A DNA stretch of 64,000 nt from Alcaligenaceae bacterium SAGV5 (GCA_009360345.1 SPDP01000008.1:1-64000); one strand, 5' to 3'. Shown: positions 17,721-27,492, numbered from the stretch's first letter. The notes: a model not told the origin generated them from the letters alone. Translations and numbers: made by a program.

Positions 17721-18989
17721 TCAGATATTGGCGTGGATGCGTTCCTGCAGGGCCGCCACATCCACGTCCTGGACCTTTCCTCCCAGGGTCAGGTCCAGGG
17801 CATGGGCGGCTGCCGCCCCCATGGCGATGCACGGCCCCATGACCCGCACGCTGGACAGGGCCGCCGCATCGGCGTCGATGCAGCGGCCGGCAGCGACGAG
17901 ATTGTCGCTGCCGGCCGGGATCAGGCTGCGCAGCGGCACCGTATGCACATGGTCCTCGCCGAAGGGCTCCCACAGGTAGCCTTCAGGCTGGTCATGCAGC
18001 TCCACCGGCCACGAGGTCCGTGCGACGGTGTCCGGGAAGCGCGTGGCCGCGCGCACCTCGTTCGTCGTCAATTGGTGCAGTCCGGCGATCCAGCGCGTCT
18101 GCCGGATGCCGGGCAAGGCATAGGCCCGGATCCGGGAGGCGCCGAAAGCCAGCGGATACTCCGCCTTCAGGAAGTCGATGACGCGGTCCACCTGCTCGCG
18201 GCCGGCCAGGGCCGTGGCCGAGGCGGCAATCGGGTCGAGCGGCGTTTCCATGTGGGTCATGTTCATGGCCGCGGTGCCCCGGCCGGGGAAGCGGAAGAAG
18301 AGCCCGTCGTCGCGCGATATGCCGTACCGCGCCGCTTTTTCCTTGATGCGCGCGGTGAAGGCCTCGCGCGTGGGCAGGTGGGCTTCATCCAGGTTTTCGA
18401 GCACGAACATCTGCGTGCCGAAAATCGGCACGTCCGGCTCCCGGCAGTCCAGGCCAGACAGCCAGGCCAGCGCCGCGTCGCCGCTGGCGTCCACATAACC
18501 ACGCGCATCCACGTGCACGTCGCCATAGCGGGTGGCCAGCTCCAGCCGCTGCAGCCGGCCGCCTTCCCGGCGTACCTCGCGCAGCACCGCGCCCAGCACC
18601 ACGGTGATGCCGGCGTCGCTGATCTTCTGTTCGATCCAGCGGCCCAGCGCCACTTCATCGTAGTACACCACCGTCGTCAGCGGTCCGACGTTGTGGTGGA
18701 GCGAACCCGCCCGGCCCAGATCTTCGAGGATGCCATCCGCGATGCCATGGGTAAGCTGAATGCGGTTCGGCCCATTCGAGAACAGGCCGCAGAAGGTCCC
18801 GATGATCGAGCCCACCGCCTGGCCGCCCAGCATGGGCAGGCTATCGACAAGCACGACCCGGCGGCCCAGCGCGGCGGCTTCGAGCGCGGCCGAGACTCCC
18901 GAGATGCCGGCGCCGACCACGCACAGATCGGCATCGACGTGCCAGGGCCGGTGTTCCGTTCGCCGGACGGTTCGTACTTGATTCGCCAT
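17721..18989 (-). CDS. FAD-dependent oxidoreductase (FAD_oxidored type)
   Basis: The product is 422 residues. It has an N-terminal dinucleotide-binding motif (DADLCVVGAGISGVSAALEAAALGRRVVLVD, about 19-50) followed by MLGGQAVG, typical of the FAD-dependent oxidoreductase group with unknown substrates. It is the first gene of the minus-strand unit and has a GGAG Shine-Dalgarno. The operator-like palindrome at 19047-19064 lies about 60 bases upstream. Confidence 0.8.
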   Translation of the reverse strand: MANQVRTVRRTEHRPWHVDADLCVVGAGISGVSAALEAAALGRRVVLVDSLPMLGGQAVGSIIGTFCGLFSNGPNRIQLTHGIADGILEDLGRAGSLHHNVGPLTTVVYYDEVALGRWIEQKISDAGITVVLGAVLREVRREGGRLQRLELATRYGDVHVDARGYVDASGDAALAWLSGLDCREPDVPIFGTQMFVLENLDEAHLPTREAFTARIKEKAARYGISRDDGLFFRFPGRGTAAMNMTHMETPLDPIAASATALAGREQVDRVIDFLKAEYPLAFGASRIRAYALPGIRQTRWIAGLHQLTTNEVRAATRFPDTVARTSWPVELHDQPEGYLWEPFGEDHVHTVPLRSLIPAGSDNLVAAGRCIDADAAALSSVRVMGPCIAMGAAAAHALDLTLGGKVQDVDVAALQERIHANI

Positions 18990-19046
18990 GAGAATTCTCC
19001 TTGATGCGGCAATGATGCCCGGTGCTTCAGATCCGGATTATTTTTT

Positions 19047-19064
19047 TCGAAATAATGTTTCATT
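19047..19064. promoter_or_regulatory. KdgR-like palindromic operator, site 1
   Basis: The core GAAATAATGTTTC matches the KdgR/IclR-family operator pattern TRAAAYRNYRTTTYA. It lies upstream of the minus-strand FAD oxidoreductase unit. Confidence 0.55.
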
Positions 19065-19113
19065 TTAATTTTAAGCACTGATCGGCGTTGCCCGCAATGG
19101 TTCTTGGATGATA

Positions 19114-19134
19114 AATTGAAATAACGTTTCAATT
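19114..19134. promoter_or_regulatory. KdgR-like palindromic operator, site 2
   Basis: Perfect 8-base arms AATTGAAA / TTTCAATT flank a TAACG centre, close to the KdgR consensus. It ends 16 bases before the IlvD/Edd start codon, well placed to block its transcription. Confidence 0.65.
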
Positions 19135-19150
19135 TTATGGAGCCATTCCC

Positions 19151-20875
19151 ATGTCATCGTCCGAAAGCGGCCAGGCGGCGCCGCGCCGTCCTCTGCGCAG
19201 CAACTTCGAACCCGGCACCTCGCGCTGGGCGGTCAGGCGGGCGCAATGGCGCGCCCTTGGGCTGACCGATGCCGACATGGAAAAACCCAAGATCGCCGTG
19301 GTCAATACCTCGTCGGAACTGTCGAGCTGCTTCAGCCACCTGGATGGCGTGGCGGCTGCCGTTAAGCAGTCCATACGGGATGCCGGCGGCCTGCCGTTCG
19401 AGGTGCGCACCGCCGCGCCCAGCGACTTCATCACCAGCGCCGGCGCCCGCGGCGGCTACATCCTTCCCAGCCGCGACCTCGTCGCCAACGACATCGAGGT
19501 AGCGGTAGAGGGCGCCCTGCTGGATGGCATGATCTGCCTCGCCTCGTGCGACAAGACCACGCCCGGCCAGCTCATGGCGGCCGCCCGCCTCGACCTTCCC
19601 ACGCTGGTCGTGGTGTGCGGCTACCAGCGCAGCGGGCACTACAAGCAGCAGCACGTCGACATCGAAGAAGTGTTCCTGGCCGCGGGCCACGTCGCCGCCG
19701 GCCGCATGGATCCAGCGGAATTGGCCGCGATGAGCGAGCAGGCCGTGCGCGGCCCGGGCGTCTGTGCCGGCATCGGCACCGCCAACTCCATGCACATGGT
19801 GTGCGAGGCGCTGGGCATGGCGCTTCCTGGCAGCGCCCCCGTGGCCGCCAACAGCCCGCGCATGATGGCCATGGTCGAACAGGCCGGCGCCCGCATCGTC
19901 CAGATGATCTGGGACGACCTGCGGCCGCGCGCCATCCTGACCCCCGAAGCCTTCGCCAATGCGGCCCGCGTGGTGCTCGCGCTGGGCGGATCCATCAACA
20001 CCATCAAGCATCTGCAGGCCATCGCCAACGAGGCACAAGCCGGCGTGGACGTCTACGGACTGTTCGAGCGGCTGGCGGATTCCACGCCCCTGATTGCCGC
20101 CATCCGGCCCAATGGCGACGACTCCATCGAGGACCTGGAGCGCGCCGGCGGCACGCTGGCGGTGTTCAAGCGCCTGGCCGGCCTCTACCACCCTGACGCG
20201 CCGACCGTGTCCGGGCGGCCCATGGGAGAGGCCGTGGACGAGGTCCAGGTGGGCGACGAAGCCATCCTGCGCCGCGCCGACCAGCCGCTGTCCACCCGCC
20301 CCTCCATCGTCATCCTGCGCGGCTCGCTGGCGCCTGACGGCGGCATCGTCAAGCTGGGCCTGGCCACCGGCAAGGCCATGCGCTTCGAGGGGCCGGCGCG
20401 GGTGTTCGAGTCGCAGGAAGAGGCCATCGCGGCCTTGCAGCGTGGCGAGATCGCACGCGGCACCGTGGTCGTGATGCGCGGGTTGGGGGTACGCGGCGGA
20501 CCGGGCATGGGCATGGCCTCGCGCTTCGTGTTCGTCCTGGACGGCGCGGGCCTGGGCGAACATGTCGCCGTCGTCACGGACGGACAGCTTTCGGGCCTCG
20601 TCAACAAAGGGCTGGTCGTGGGCGAGGTCTCGCCCGAGGCGGCGGCCGGCGGCCCGCTGGGGCTCGTCCGCGACGGCGATCCCATCGCCATCGATATCGA
20701 CGCGCGCACCGTGGACCTGCGGGTGGAAGAACAGGAGCTGGGCCGGCGCCGCGCCGCTTTCGTGCCGCCCGCCGCGGGGCGCGTGCGCGGCTGGTTGTCA
20801 GTGTACGAGCAGGTCGTGCGCCCCTTGCCCGAAGGCGCCGTCATCACGCACACCGGGCCGACCGGCGCGCGCTGA
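19151..20875 (+). CDS. IlvD/Edd family dehydratase
   Basis: The product is 574 residues and resembles dihydroxy-acid and sugar-acid dehydratases. Cysteines for the Fe-S cluster are seen in CLASCDKTTPGQ and the GPGVCAGIGTANSM segment. Other family motifs are VMRGLGVRGGPGMGM and TDGQLSGLVNKG. The family includes IlvD, phosphogluconate dehydratase and aldonate dehydratases such as arabinonate dehydratase. Its catabolic context points to a sugar-acid rather than the branched-chain biosynthetic role. GGAG lies before the ATG. Confidence 0.85.
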   Translation: MSSSESGQAAPRRPLRSNFEPGTSRWAVRRAQWRALGLTDADMEKPKIAVVNTSSELSSCFSHLDGVAAAVKQSIRDAGGLPFEVRTAAPSDFITSAGARGGYILPSRDLVANDIEVAVEGALLDGMICLASCDKTTPGQLMAAARLDLPTLVVVCGYQRSGHYKQQHVDIEEVFLAAGHVAAGRMDPAELAAMSEQAVRGPGVCAGIGTANSMHMVCEALGMALPGSAPVAANSPRMMAMVEQAGARIVQMIWDDLRPRAILTPEAFANAARVVLALGGSINTIKHLQAIANEAQAGVDVYGLFERLADSTPLIAAIRPNGDDSIEDLERAGGTLAVFKRLAGLYHPDAPTVSGRPMGEAVDEVQVGDEAILRRADQPLSTRPSIVILRGSLAPDGGIVKLGLATGKAMRFEGPARVFESQEEAIAALQRGEIARGTVVVMRGLGVRGGPGMGMASRFVFVLDGAGLGEHVAVVTDGQLSGLVNKGLVVGEVSPEAAAGGPLGLVRDGDPIAIDIDARTVDLRVEEQELGRRRAAFVPPAAGRVRGWLSVYEQVVRPLPEGAVITHTGPTGAR

Positions 20876-21010
20876 ACCTTTTGAGGTGTCGGCCCGGTGG
20901 ACATGAGCCCCAGCGTTTCACTCGAAAAAATCGTTCATACTGACAGGACCAATGTACGCTGGCGTCGGTCCCCGCGTCATCCTTCCCGACCCCTCCTCCA
21001 GGAGCGCATC

Positions 21011-21772
21011 ATGAAGATCGAAGGATTGGCCGCACTGGTGACCGGCGGCGCCTCCGGACTGGGAGCGCAGACCGCGCGCCTGCTGGCCGCGCGCGGCGCC
21101 AGGGTCGCGGTACTGGACCGCAATGCCGCGCCGGCCCAGGCCATCGCCGCCGAAACGGGGGGCCTCGCGCTGCCCTGCGACGTCACCGATCCAGACAGCG
21201 TGCGACAGGCGCTGGATGCGGCACGCCGGGAACATGGTCCCGCACGCGTCCTGGTCAACTGCGCTGGCGTCGGGGGCGCGCACCGGATCACGGGCAGGCA
21301 AGGCCCCATGCCGCTGGCCGATTTCAGCCGCATCGTACAGATCAACCTCATCGGCACCTTCAACGTCATGCGGCTGGCCGCGGCCGAGATGACCGGCCTC
21401 GATCCCCTGGACGATGGCGAGCGCGGGGTCATGGTCAACACCACCTCCATCGCCGCCTACGACGGCCAGATGGGCCAGACCGCCTACTCGGCCTCCAAAG
21501 GCGGCATCGCGGCGCTGACCTTGCCCGCGGCCCGCGACCTGGCGCAGTTCGGCGTACGCGTCATGGCGATCGCCCCCGGACTGTTCCAGACCCCGCTGCT
21601 GGACGAGCTGCCGCCAGAGGTCCAGACCGGACTGGGCGGTTCGGTCCCCTTCCCCAAGCGGTTGGGCCAGCCCGCGGAATTCGCCGCCCTGGTGGCGCAC
21701 ATCGTCGAGAACGCCTACCTGAACGGCGAGGTGATCCGCCTGGACGGCGCGCTGCGCATGCCCCCGCGTTGA
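21011..21772 (+). CDS. SDR family oxidoreductase (HSD17B10-like)
   Basis: The product is 253 residues, a classical SDR: GGASGLGAQTARLLAARGARV, NCAGVG, NTTSIAAYDGQMGQTAYSASK (Ser, Tyr, Lys) and APGLFQTPLLDELP. The pattern resembles 3-hydroxyacyl-CoA / type 10 17-beta-hydroxysteroid dehydrogenases. The start at 21011 follows AGGAGCG; an ATG at 20897 gives a non-conserved extension. It lies downstream of the IlvD/Edd gene and may belong to the same unit. Confidence 0.83.
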   Translation: MKIEGLAALVTGGASGLGAQTARLLAARGARVAVLDRNAAPAQAIAAETGGLALPCDVTDPDSVRQALDAARREHGPARVLVNCAGVGGAHRITGRQGPMPLADFSRIVQINLIGTFNVMRLAAAEMTGLDPLDDGERGVMVNTTSIAAYDGQMGQTAYSASKGGIAALTLPAARDLAQFGVRVMAIAPGLFQTPLLDELPPEVQTGLGGSVPFPKRLGQPAEFAALVAHIVENAYLNGEVIRLDGALRMPPR

Positions 21773-21852
21773 CCTCCAGGCGGGGTTCCCTCGCGCAGCA
21801 AAGCCGCCCGGTTCGCGCTACATTTCGGGTTTTGCTTCTGGACGACCCCGCG

Positions 21853-23076
21853 ATGACCGCCACCCGTTTCCCCACCCTGGGCACCCCGCTCTCCCCCGCA
21901 GCCGTGCGCGTCATGCTCCTGGGCTCCGGCGAGCTCGGCAAGGAGGTCATCATCGCCCTCCAGCGGCTGGGCGTGGAAGTCATCGCCGTCGACCGCTATG
22001 CCGACGCGCCGGGCCACCAGGTCGCGCACCACGCCCGCACCGTCGCCATGACCGACCGGAACGCGCTCAAGGCGCTGATCGAGGCCGAGCGGCCGGACAT
22101 CATCGTCCCCGAGATCGAAGCCATCGCCACGGACCTGCTGGTCGAGCTGGAAGCAGCCGGCGTGGCGCGCGTCACGCCCACTGCCCGCGCGGCCCAGTTG
22201 ACGATGAACCGCGAAGGCATCCGGCGCCTCGCGGCGGAAACCCTGGGCCTGCCCACGTCGCCCTACCGTTTCGCCGCGACCCGGGAAGAATTGCAGGCGG
22301 CCATCGACCAGCACATCGGCTATCCGTGCATCGTCAAGCCCGTCATGTCCTCCTCGGGCAAGGGCCAATCCAGGCTCGACGGCCCGCAGGACGTGGAGCA
22401 TGCTTGGCGTTATGCGCAGGAAGGCGGCCGCGTGGGCGCCGGCCGTGTCATCGTCGAAGGCTTTGTACGCTTCGACTACGAGATCACCCTGCTGACCGTC
22501 CGTTCGCGCGGCGCCGACGGCCAGGATCGCACCGATTTCTGCGAACCGATCGGGCACGTGCAAGTGGATGGCGACTATGTCGAGAGCTGGCAGCCGCATC
22601 CCATGTCGCCCACCGCCCTGGCGCGCTCGCGCGAGATCGCCGCCAAGGTCACCGGCGAGCTGGGTGGCTACGGCATTTTCGGCGTCGAGTTGTTCGTGGC
22701 CGGGGACGACGTCTGGTTCTCCGAGGTCAGCCCTCGTCCGCACGACACCGGCATGGTCACGATGATCTCGCAGGTCCAGAACGAGTTCGAACTGCACGCC
22801 CGGGCCGTCCTGGGCCTGCCCGTGGACACCTCGCTGCGCCAACCCGGTGCAAGCAGCGTCATCTATGGGGGCATCGAGGCGGGCGCGGTAGCCTTCGACG
22901 GCGTGGCCCAGGCGCTGGCCGAACCCGGCACCGACCTGCGCCTGTTCGGCAAGCCGGAGTCTTTCGTCAAGCGCCGTATGGGTGTCGCACTGGCCTGCGC
23001 GGCCACCGCCGACGAGGCCCGGACCAAGGCCAAGCGCGTCTCGTCGACGGTCAAGCCGCGGGCTATAGCCGGCTGA
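21853..23076 (+). CDS. purT: Formate-dependent phosphoribosylglycinamide formyltransferase
   Basis: The product is 407 residues, an ATP-grasp enzyme. It has the PurT N-terminal segment (MLLGSGELGKEVIIALQRLGVEVIAVDRY) and the ATP-grasp core (PCIVKPVMSSSGKGQS). PHDTGMVTMISQ and SSVIYGGIEAG follow. It makes N-formyl-GAR from formate, GAR and ATP in purine synthesis. Its 3' end overlaps the convergent BMP gene by 14 bases. Confidence 0.93.
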   Translation: MTATRFPTLGTPLSPAAVRVMLLGSGELGKEVIIALQRLGVEVIAVDRYADAPGHQVAHHARTVAMTDRNALKALIEAERPDIIVPEIEAIATDLLVELEAAGVARVTPTARAAQLTMNREGIRRLAAETLGLPTSPYRFAATREELQAAIDQHIGYPCIVKPVMSSSGKGQSRLDGPQDVEHAWRYAQEGGRVGAGRVIVEGFVRFDYEITLLTVRSRGADGQDRTDFCEPIGHVQVDGDYVESWQPHPMSPTALARSREIAAKVTGELGGYGIFGVELFVAGDDVWFSEVSPRPHDTGMVTMISQVQNEFELHARAVLGLPVDTSLRQPGASSVIYGGIEAGAVAFDGVAQALAEPGTDLRLFGKPESFVKRRMGVALACAATADEARTKAKRVSSTVKPRAIAG

Positions 23077-23992
23077 GCAGCCCGCTCAGGTCGAACTCGC
23101 GCCCCGAGTACTCGCTGCTCGGGGTGGCTTCGCCGCGCAGCAGGGCCTGGGTCCACTCTTCCACGGCCTGCCGCGTCGACGGCGCGGCCAGGGGGCTCAG
23201 CGCCAGCCGGACGAATTCAGGGCGTTCCACGCCATAGTAGGTGCAAGTGCCGAACGGGACGTTGCCATCGGCATGATCCTGGATGGCGGCCGCGATGCAC
23301 CGGCCCGTATCCGAGATGGCCGAGCCGACGAACAGCCGCGGATCGGTCTCGGTCCAATCGACGATCGCACCAATCTGGCGCAGCCGGAACTTCCGGCAGG
23401 CCAGCATCGCGCCGGGCCGCCCTCCGTCGATGGCCGCGAACACCACGTCCACGCCGCGCTTGGCCATGGCCTCGCAGGTTTCGAAGGCAAGCCCTTCGTC
23501 ATCCTGGCTGCCGCAGAAGGACGTCATCATGCCCATGCCCGGCGAGTGCCGCATCGCCCCGTCGACATAGGCCGCCCGGGCCAACAGCGCCGCCTCGGTC
23601 TTGACCGCCGACAGATGGCCCAGGCCGCCGGTGCGGCTCTCGGCGGCCGCCAGGACCCCCGCCAGGAAGGCCGATTGTTCCTGAACGACGCCATAGACGG
23701 CGCAGTTCTCGGCGACGTACGAGCCCTGGATCACGACGAAATGAATGTGGGGAAAGCGTTCGGCGGCCATGGCGACCGGGTAGTCGCCGGCGCTGCCGTA
23801 GGCCACCACGAGGTCGGCGCCCCGATGGCAGACGTCGATCACGCGCGCCGCGCGGATGGCGGGGCCGGTCGACTCGATCCAGATCAACTCGACCTGGCGC
23901 CCTGCGCGCCGGGCGGCTTCCACGCCCGCCACGCCGCACTGGTTGAAGCTGCCGTAGCCGGGCGAACCGAAGAGCAAAACCTTGATGCGCAT
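23063..23992 (-). CDS. BMP/PnrA-like substrate-binding family protein without signal peptide
   Basis: The product is 309 residues and fits the BMP (basic membrane protein) family. It begins MRIKVLLFGSPGYGSFNQ and includes a VVQGSYVAENCAVYGVVQEQSAFLAGVLAA-like region and a DVVFAAIDGG motif. Family members bind nucleosides or similar ligands and normally carry a lipoprotein signal. Here there is none, so the protein is either cytoplasmic or mis-started. A short upstream ORF with a strong Shine-Dalgarno ends four bases before this start. Confidence 0.7.
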   Translation of the reverse strand: MRIKVLLFGSPGYGSFNQCGVAGVEAARRAGRQVELIWIESTGPAIRAARVIDVCHRGADLVVAYGSAGDYPVAMAAERFPHIHFVVIQGSYVAENCAVYGVVQEQSAFLAGVLAAAESRTGGLGHLSAVKTEAALLARAAYVDGAMRHSPGMGMMTSFCGSQDDEGLAFETCEAMAKRGVDVVFAAIDGGRPGAMLACRKFRLRQIGAIVDWTETDPRLFVGSAISDTGRCIAAAIQDHADGNVPFGTCTYYGVERPEFVRLALSPLAAPSTRQAVEEWTQALLRGEATPSSEYSGREFDLSGLLSRL

Positions 23993-23995
23993 GGT

Positions 23996-24058
23996 TCAGC
24001 CCGCCGCGCCGGGAGCCCCCGGCGCCATGATGATGGCGATAGACAAAGATTCCCGCAT
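23996..24058 (-). CDS. Possible 20-codon leader ORF upstream of the BMP-like gene
   Basis: The ORF has an ATG at 24058 preceded by AAGGAG with 6-base spacing, a much better ribosome-binding site than that of the BMP-like gene. It ends TGA ACC ATG into the BMP-like start, so translational coupling is possible. It encodes a short hydrophobic peptide rich in Ala, Gly and Ile. It could also be a coincidence. Confidence 0.3.
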   Translation of the reverse strand: MRESLSIAIIMAPGAPGAAG

Positions 24059-24135
24059 CGTCTTCTCCTTGGCGGCGGAAGGAACTCCACCGGACTCGAC
24101 GCGGACCAAGCAATCTTCGTGCCGTCTTGCTCCGG

Positions 24136-25737
24136 TCAGTCCTCGATGCCGCGCGAGGCCAGGTACTCGTCGTAGGTGCCCTTGTAGTCGATGAGCTGGC
24201 CGTCCGGCAGGATTTCAATGATACGGCTGGCCAGCCCCGACACGAACTCGCGGTCGTGCGACACGAAGAACAGCGTACCCTGGAATTTCTCCAGCGCCAG
24301 TTGCAGCGACTCGATCGACTCCATGTCCAGGTGGTTGGTCGGCTCGTCCAGCAGGAGCACGTTGTGCCGGCGGAGCATGAGCTTGCCGAACATCATGCGG
24401 TTCTTTTCGCCGCCGGACAACACCCCCACGGTCTTGCCGATGTCATCGCTGGAAAACAGCAGGCGTCCCAGCACCGAGCGGATCGCCTGGTCCTCGTCGC
24501 CCGGCTGGCGCCACTGGCCCATCCAGTCGAAGACGTTGTCCTCGGACTCGAAGTTGTCGGACACGTCCTGCGCCATGTAGCCCTGGTTGGCATTCTCGGA
24601 CCACTTGATCGCGCCCTGGTCGGGCGCCAGGACCCCGGCCAGCATCCGCAGCAGCGTCGTCTTGCCCACCCCGTTGGCGCCGATGATGGCGACTTTCTCG
24701 CCGGCTTCGACCATGGCGGAATATTTCGGGATGACGGGCTTGTCGTAGGCCTTGGCGATGCCCTCGATCTCGACCGCCTGGCGGTGCATGACCTTGGCCT
24801 GCTCGAAGCGGATGTAGGGGTTCTGGCGCGACGACGGCTTGACCTCGACGGCGTCGGCCTTGAGCTTGTCGATCTGCTTCAGGCGCGACGTGGCCTGGCG
24901 GGCCTTGGACTTGTTGGCCGAGAACCGGCGCACGAAGTCCTGCAGTTCGGTGATGCGCTCCTTGGCCTTGGCATTGGAACTCATCAGGCGCTCGCGCGCC
25001 TGGGCCGAGGCCAGCATGTAGTCGTCGTAGTTGCCCGGGTAGATGCGCACTTCGCGGTAGTCCAGGTCGGCCATGTGGGTGCAGACCTGGTTCAGGAAGT
25101 GGCGGTCGTGGCTGATGATGATCATCGTCGACTGGTACTGGTTCAGGACCGTTTCCAGCCAGCGGATGGTATTGATGTCGAGGTTGTTGGTCGGTTCGTC
25201 CAGCAGCAGCACGTCCGGGTTCGAGAACAGCGCCTGCGCCAGCAGCACCCGCAGTTTCCAGCCCGGCGCGATCTCGCGCATCGGCTGCTGGTGCTGTTCG
25301 ACCGGGATTTCCAGGCCCAGCAGCAGTTCGCCGGCGCGCGCCTCCGCGGTGTAGCCGTCGTACTCGGCGAACTTGGCCTCGAGGTCGGCCGCCCGCATGT
25401 AGTCTTCGTCGGTGGCGTCGGGATTGGCGTAGATCGCGTCCCGGTCGCTCATGGCCTGCCACATTTCCGCATGGCCCATCAGCACGACGTCCAGCACGCG
25501 CACGTCTTCGAAGGCGAACTGGTCCTGGCGCAGCTTGCCCAGGCGGGTATTGGGTTCGAGCGAGACGTTGCCGGCCGACGGCTCCAGGTCGCCGCCGATG
25601 ATTTTCATCAGCGTCGACTTGCCGCTGCCGTTCGCACCGATGAGGCCATAGCGGTTGCCTTCCCCGAACTTGACCGAGACATTCTCGAATAGGGGTTTGG
25701 GGCCGAACTGGATGGTGAGGTTGGCGGTGGAAATCAC
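24136..25737 (-). CDS. ABC-F family ATPase (YbiT-like)
   Basis: The product is 533 residues with two tandem ABC domains and no membrane segments. First Walker A is GANGSGKST (about 34-42) and second is GANGVGKTT. Both have LLLDEPTNNLD / LLLDEPTNHLD Walker B motifs, with the linker characteristic of ABC-F proteins. These act on the ribosome; YbiT in E. coli is a translation factor. The start is the GTG at 25737. Confidence 0.88.
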   Translation of the reverse strand: MISTANLTIQFGPKPLFENVSVKFGEGNRYGLIGANGSGKSTLMKIIGGDLEPSAGNVSLEPNTRLGKLRQDQFAFEDVRVLDVVLMGHAEMWQAMSDRDAIYANPDATDEDYMRAADLEAKFAEYDGYTAEARAGELLLGLEIPVEQHQQPMREIAPGWKLRVLLAQALFSNPDVLLLDEPTNNLDINTIRWLETVLNQYQSTMIIISHDRHFLNQVCTHMADLDYREVRIYPGNYDDYMLASAQARERLMSSNAKAKERITELQDFVRRFSANKSKARQATSRLKQIDKLKADAVEVKPSSRQNPYIRFEQAKVMHRQAVEIEGIAKAYDKPVIPKYSAMVEAGEKVAIIGANGVGKTTLLRMLAGVLAPDQGAIKWSENANQGYMAQDVSDNFESEDNVFDWMGQWRQPGDEDQAIRSVLGRLLFSSDDIGKTVGVLSGGEKNRMMFGKLMLRRHNVLLLDEPTNHLDMESIESLQLALEKFQGTLFFVSHDREFVSGLASRIIEILPDGQLIDYKGTYDEYLASRGIED

Positions 25738-26093
25738 GGCGGAAACGGGCTCGCAAGAAGAAAAGAAACGTCGCGCAGCCAGGGTGGAAGCGCAAAGATC
25801 AACCTAGTATTGTAACAGCCCTCATGCGGGTTGACCCGAACATTTACACAATGGACATGAACGGCCCGGAGCCCGACGCGCCCGCGCAGCATGGCACCGC
25901 CGTTTGTTACCATTGAGCACATAGCCACGAAGCCGGGACTGCGACCGGCGACGTGCGCATGCCTCTCCTGGACACGATGGCGCAAGACCTGGCGTGGGAC
26001 TGCTCCCGCCCGCGTGGCCCGGCTAGGTGCGTTCTTTGTAGCTCGCTCCTGCGTTGCCCCACCCATACCAATATCAAAGAGTGACCGCCATCC
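25738..26093. other. Intergenic region between ABC-F and mrpA-like genes
   Basis: This divergent 356-bp gap must hold promoters for both genes. A short in-frame ORF (about 25959-26084) is possible but has no recognisable features. No convincing riboswitch or hairpin was seen. Confidence 0.4.
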
Positions 26094-27464
26094 ATGCCCT
26101 TGCTGATCCTCCTAGCGCTGCCTTTCGCCGGCAGTGTCGTGGCGGCCTTGCTGCCCGCCAATGCGCGAAACCGAGAAGCTTGGCTTGCCGGTTTGATCGC
26201 ATTGGCGGGAACGGTACAGGCCGCCCTGCTCTACCCTGAAATCTCGGATGGCGGCGCGGTCCGGTACGAGTTTGCGTGGCTGCCTTCGCTGGGCCTGAAT
26301 TTCGTCCTGCGCATGGACGGGCTGGCCTGGATATTCAGCCTGATGATCACCGGCATCGGCCTGCTCGTGGTGCTGTACGCGCGCTACTACATGTCGCCGG
26401 AAGATCCGGTGCCGCGCTTCTTCTCCTTCTTCCTCGCCTTCATGGGGGCCATGCTGGGCGTGGTCCTGTCGGGCAACCTGATCCAGCTGGCGCTGTTCTG
26501 GGAACTGACCAGCCTGGTGTCATTCCTGCTGATCGGCTACTGGCACCACCGGCCCGACGCCCGCCGCGGGGCGCGCATGGCCCTCACGGTCACCGCCGCC
26601 GGCGGCCTGTGCCTGTTCGCGGGCATCCTGGTGCTGGGGCACATCGTTGGCAGCTATGACCTGGACGCGGTCCTGTCCTCCGGCGACCTGATCCGTTCGC
26701 ATCCCGTCTACGAGGTCGCGCTGATCCTGATCGCGCTGGGCGCGCTGACCAAGAGCGCGCAGTTCCCCTTCCACTTCTGGCTGCCGCACGCCATGGCGGC
26801 GCCGACCCCGGTGTCCGCCTATCTGCACTCGGCCACCATGGTCAAGGCCGGCGTCTTCCTGCTCGCCCGGCTGTGGCCGGTACTGGCCGGCACCGAGGAA
26901 TGGTTCTGGATCATCGGGGGCGCGGGCCTCTGCACGCTGCTGCTGGGCGCCTATACGGCCATCTTCCAGCAGGACCTGAAGGGGCTGCTGGCCTATTCCA
27001 CCATCAGCCACCTGGGCCTGATCACGCTGCTGCTGGGGCTGGGCAGCCCGCTCGCGCTGGTGGCCGCCATCTTCCACATCATGAACCACGCGACCTTCAA
27101 GGCGTCGCTGTTCATGGCGGCCGGCATCATCGACCACGAATGCGGCACCCGCGACATCCGCCGGCTCAGCGGCCTGGCGCAGGTCATGCCCATCACCGCC
27201 ACGCTGGCCATGGTGGCGGGGGCCGCGATGGCGGGTGTGCCGCTGCTGAACGGCTTCATCTCGAAGGAAATGTTCTTCACCGAGGCCGTGGTGGTCGGCA
27301 ATGCCGTGGGCATGAGCCATGCGCTGCCCATCGCGGCCACCGTGGCCGGCGCCTTCAGCGTGGCCTATTCGTGGCGCTTCCTGCACGACGTGTTCTTCGG
27401 ACCCCCGCCGCACGACCTGCCCCGCACCCCCGGCACCCCGGACAAGACCGGGTCAAGAACATGA
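26094..27464 (+). pseudogene. Truncated MrpA/PhaA (Na+/H+ antiporter subunit A), N-terminal half only
   Basis: The product is 456 residues with about 13 hydrophobic segments. It matches the N-terminal proton-translocation half of MrpA/PhaAB (FWELTSLVSFLLIGYW, SAQFPFHFWLPHAMAAPTPVSAYLHSATMVKAG, HIMNHATFKASLFMAAGIIDHE). Normal MrpA/PhaAB subunits are about 770-970 residues and are followed by mrpB/C to G. Here the homology stops after FFGPPPHDLPRTP, the frame ends 10 codons later, and none of the other mrp genes follow. The unit is therefore probably a deletion remnant, although this ND5-like half might still fold. It is followed directly by the nucleotidase gene. Confidence 0.75.
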
Positions 27465-27492
27465 ATGTCGATTCCGCCTGGCGTCGTTGACG

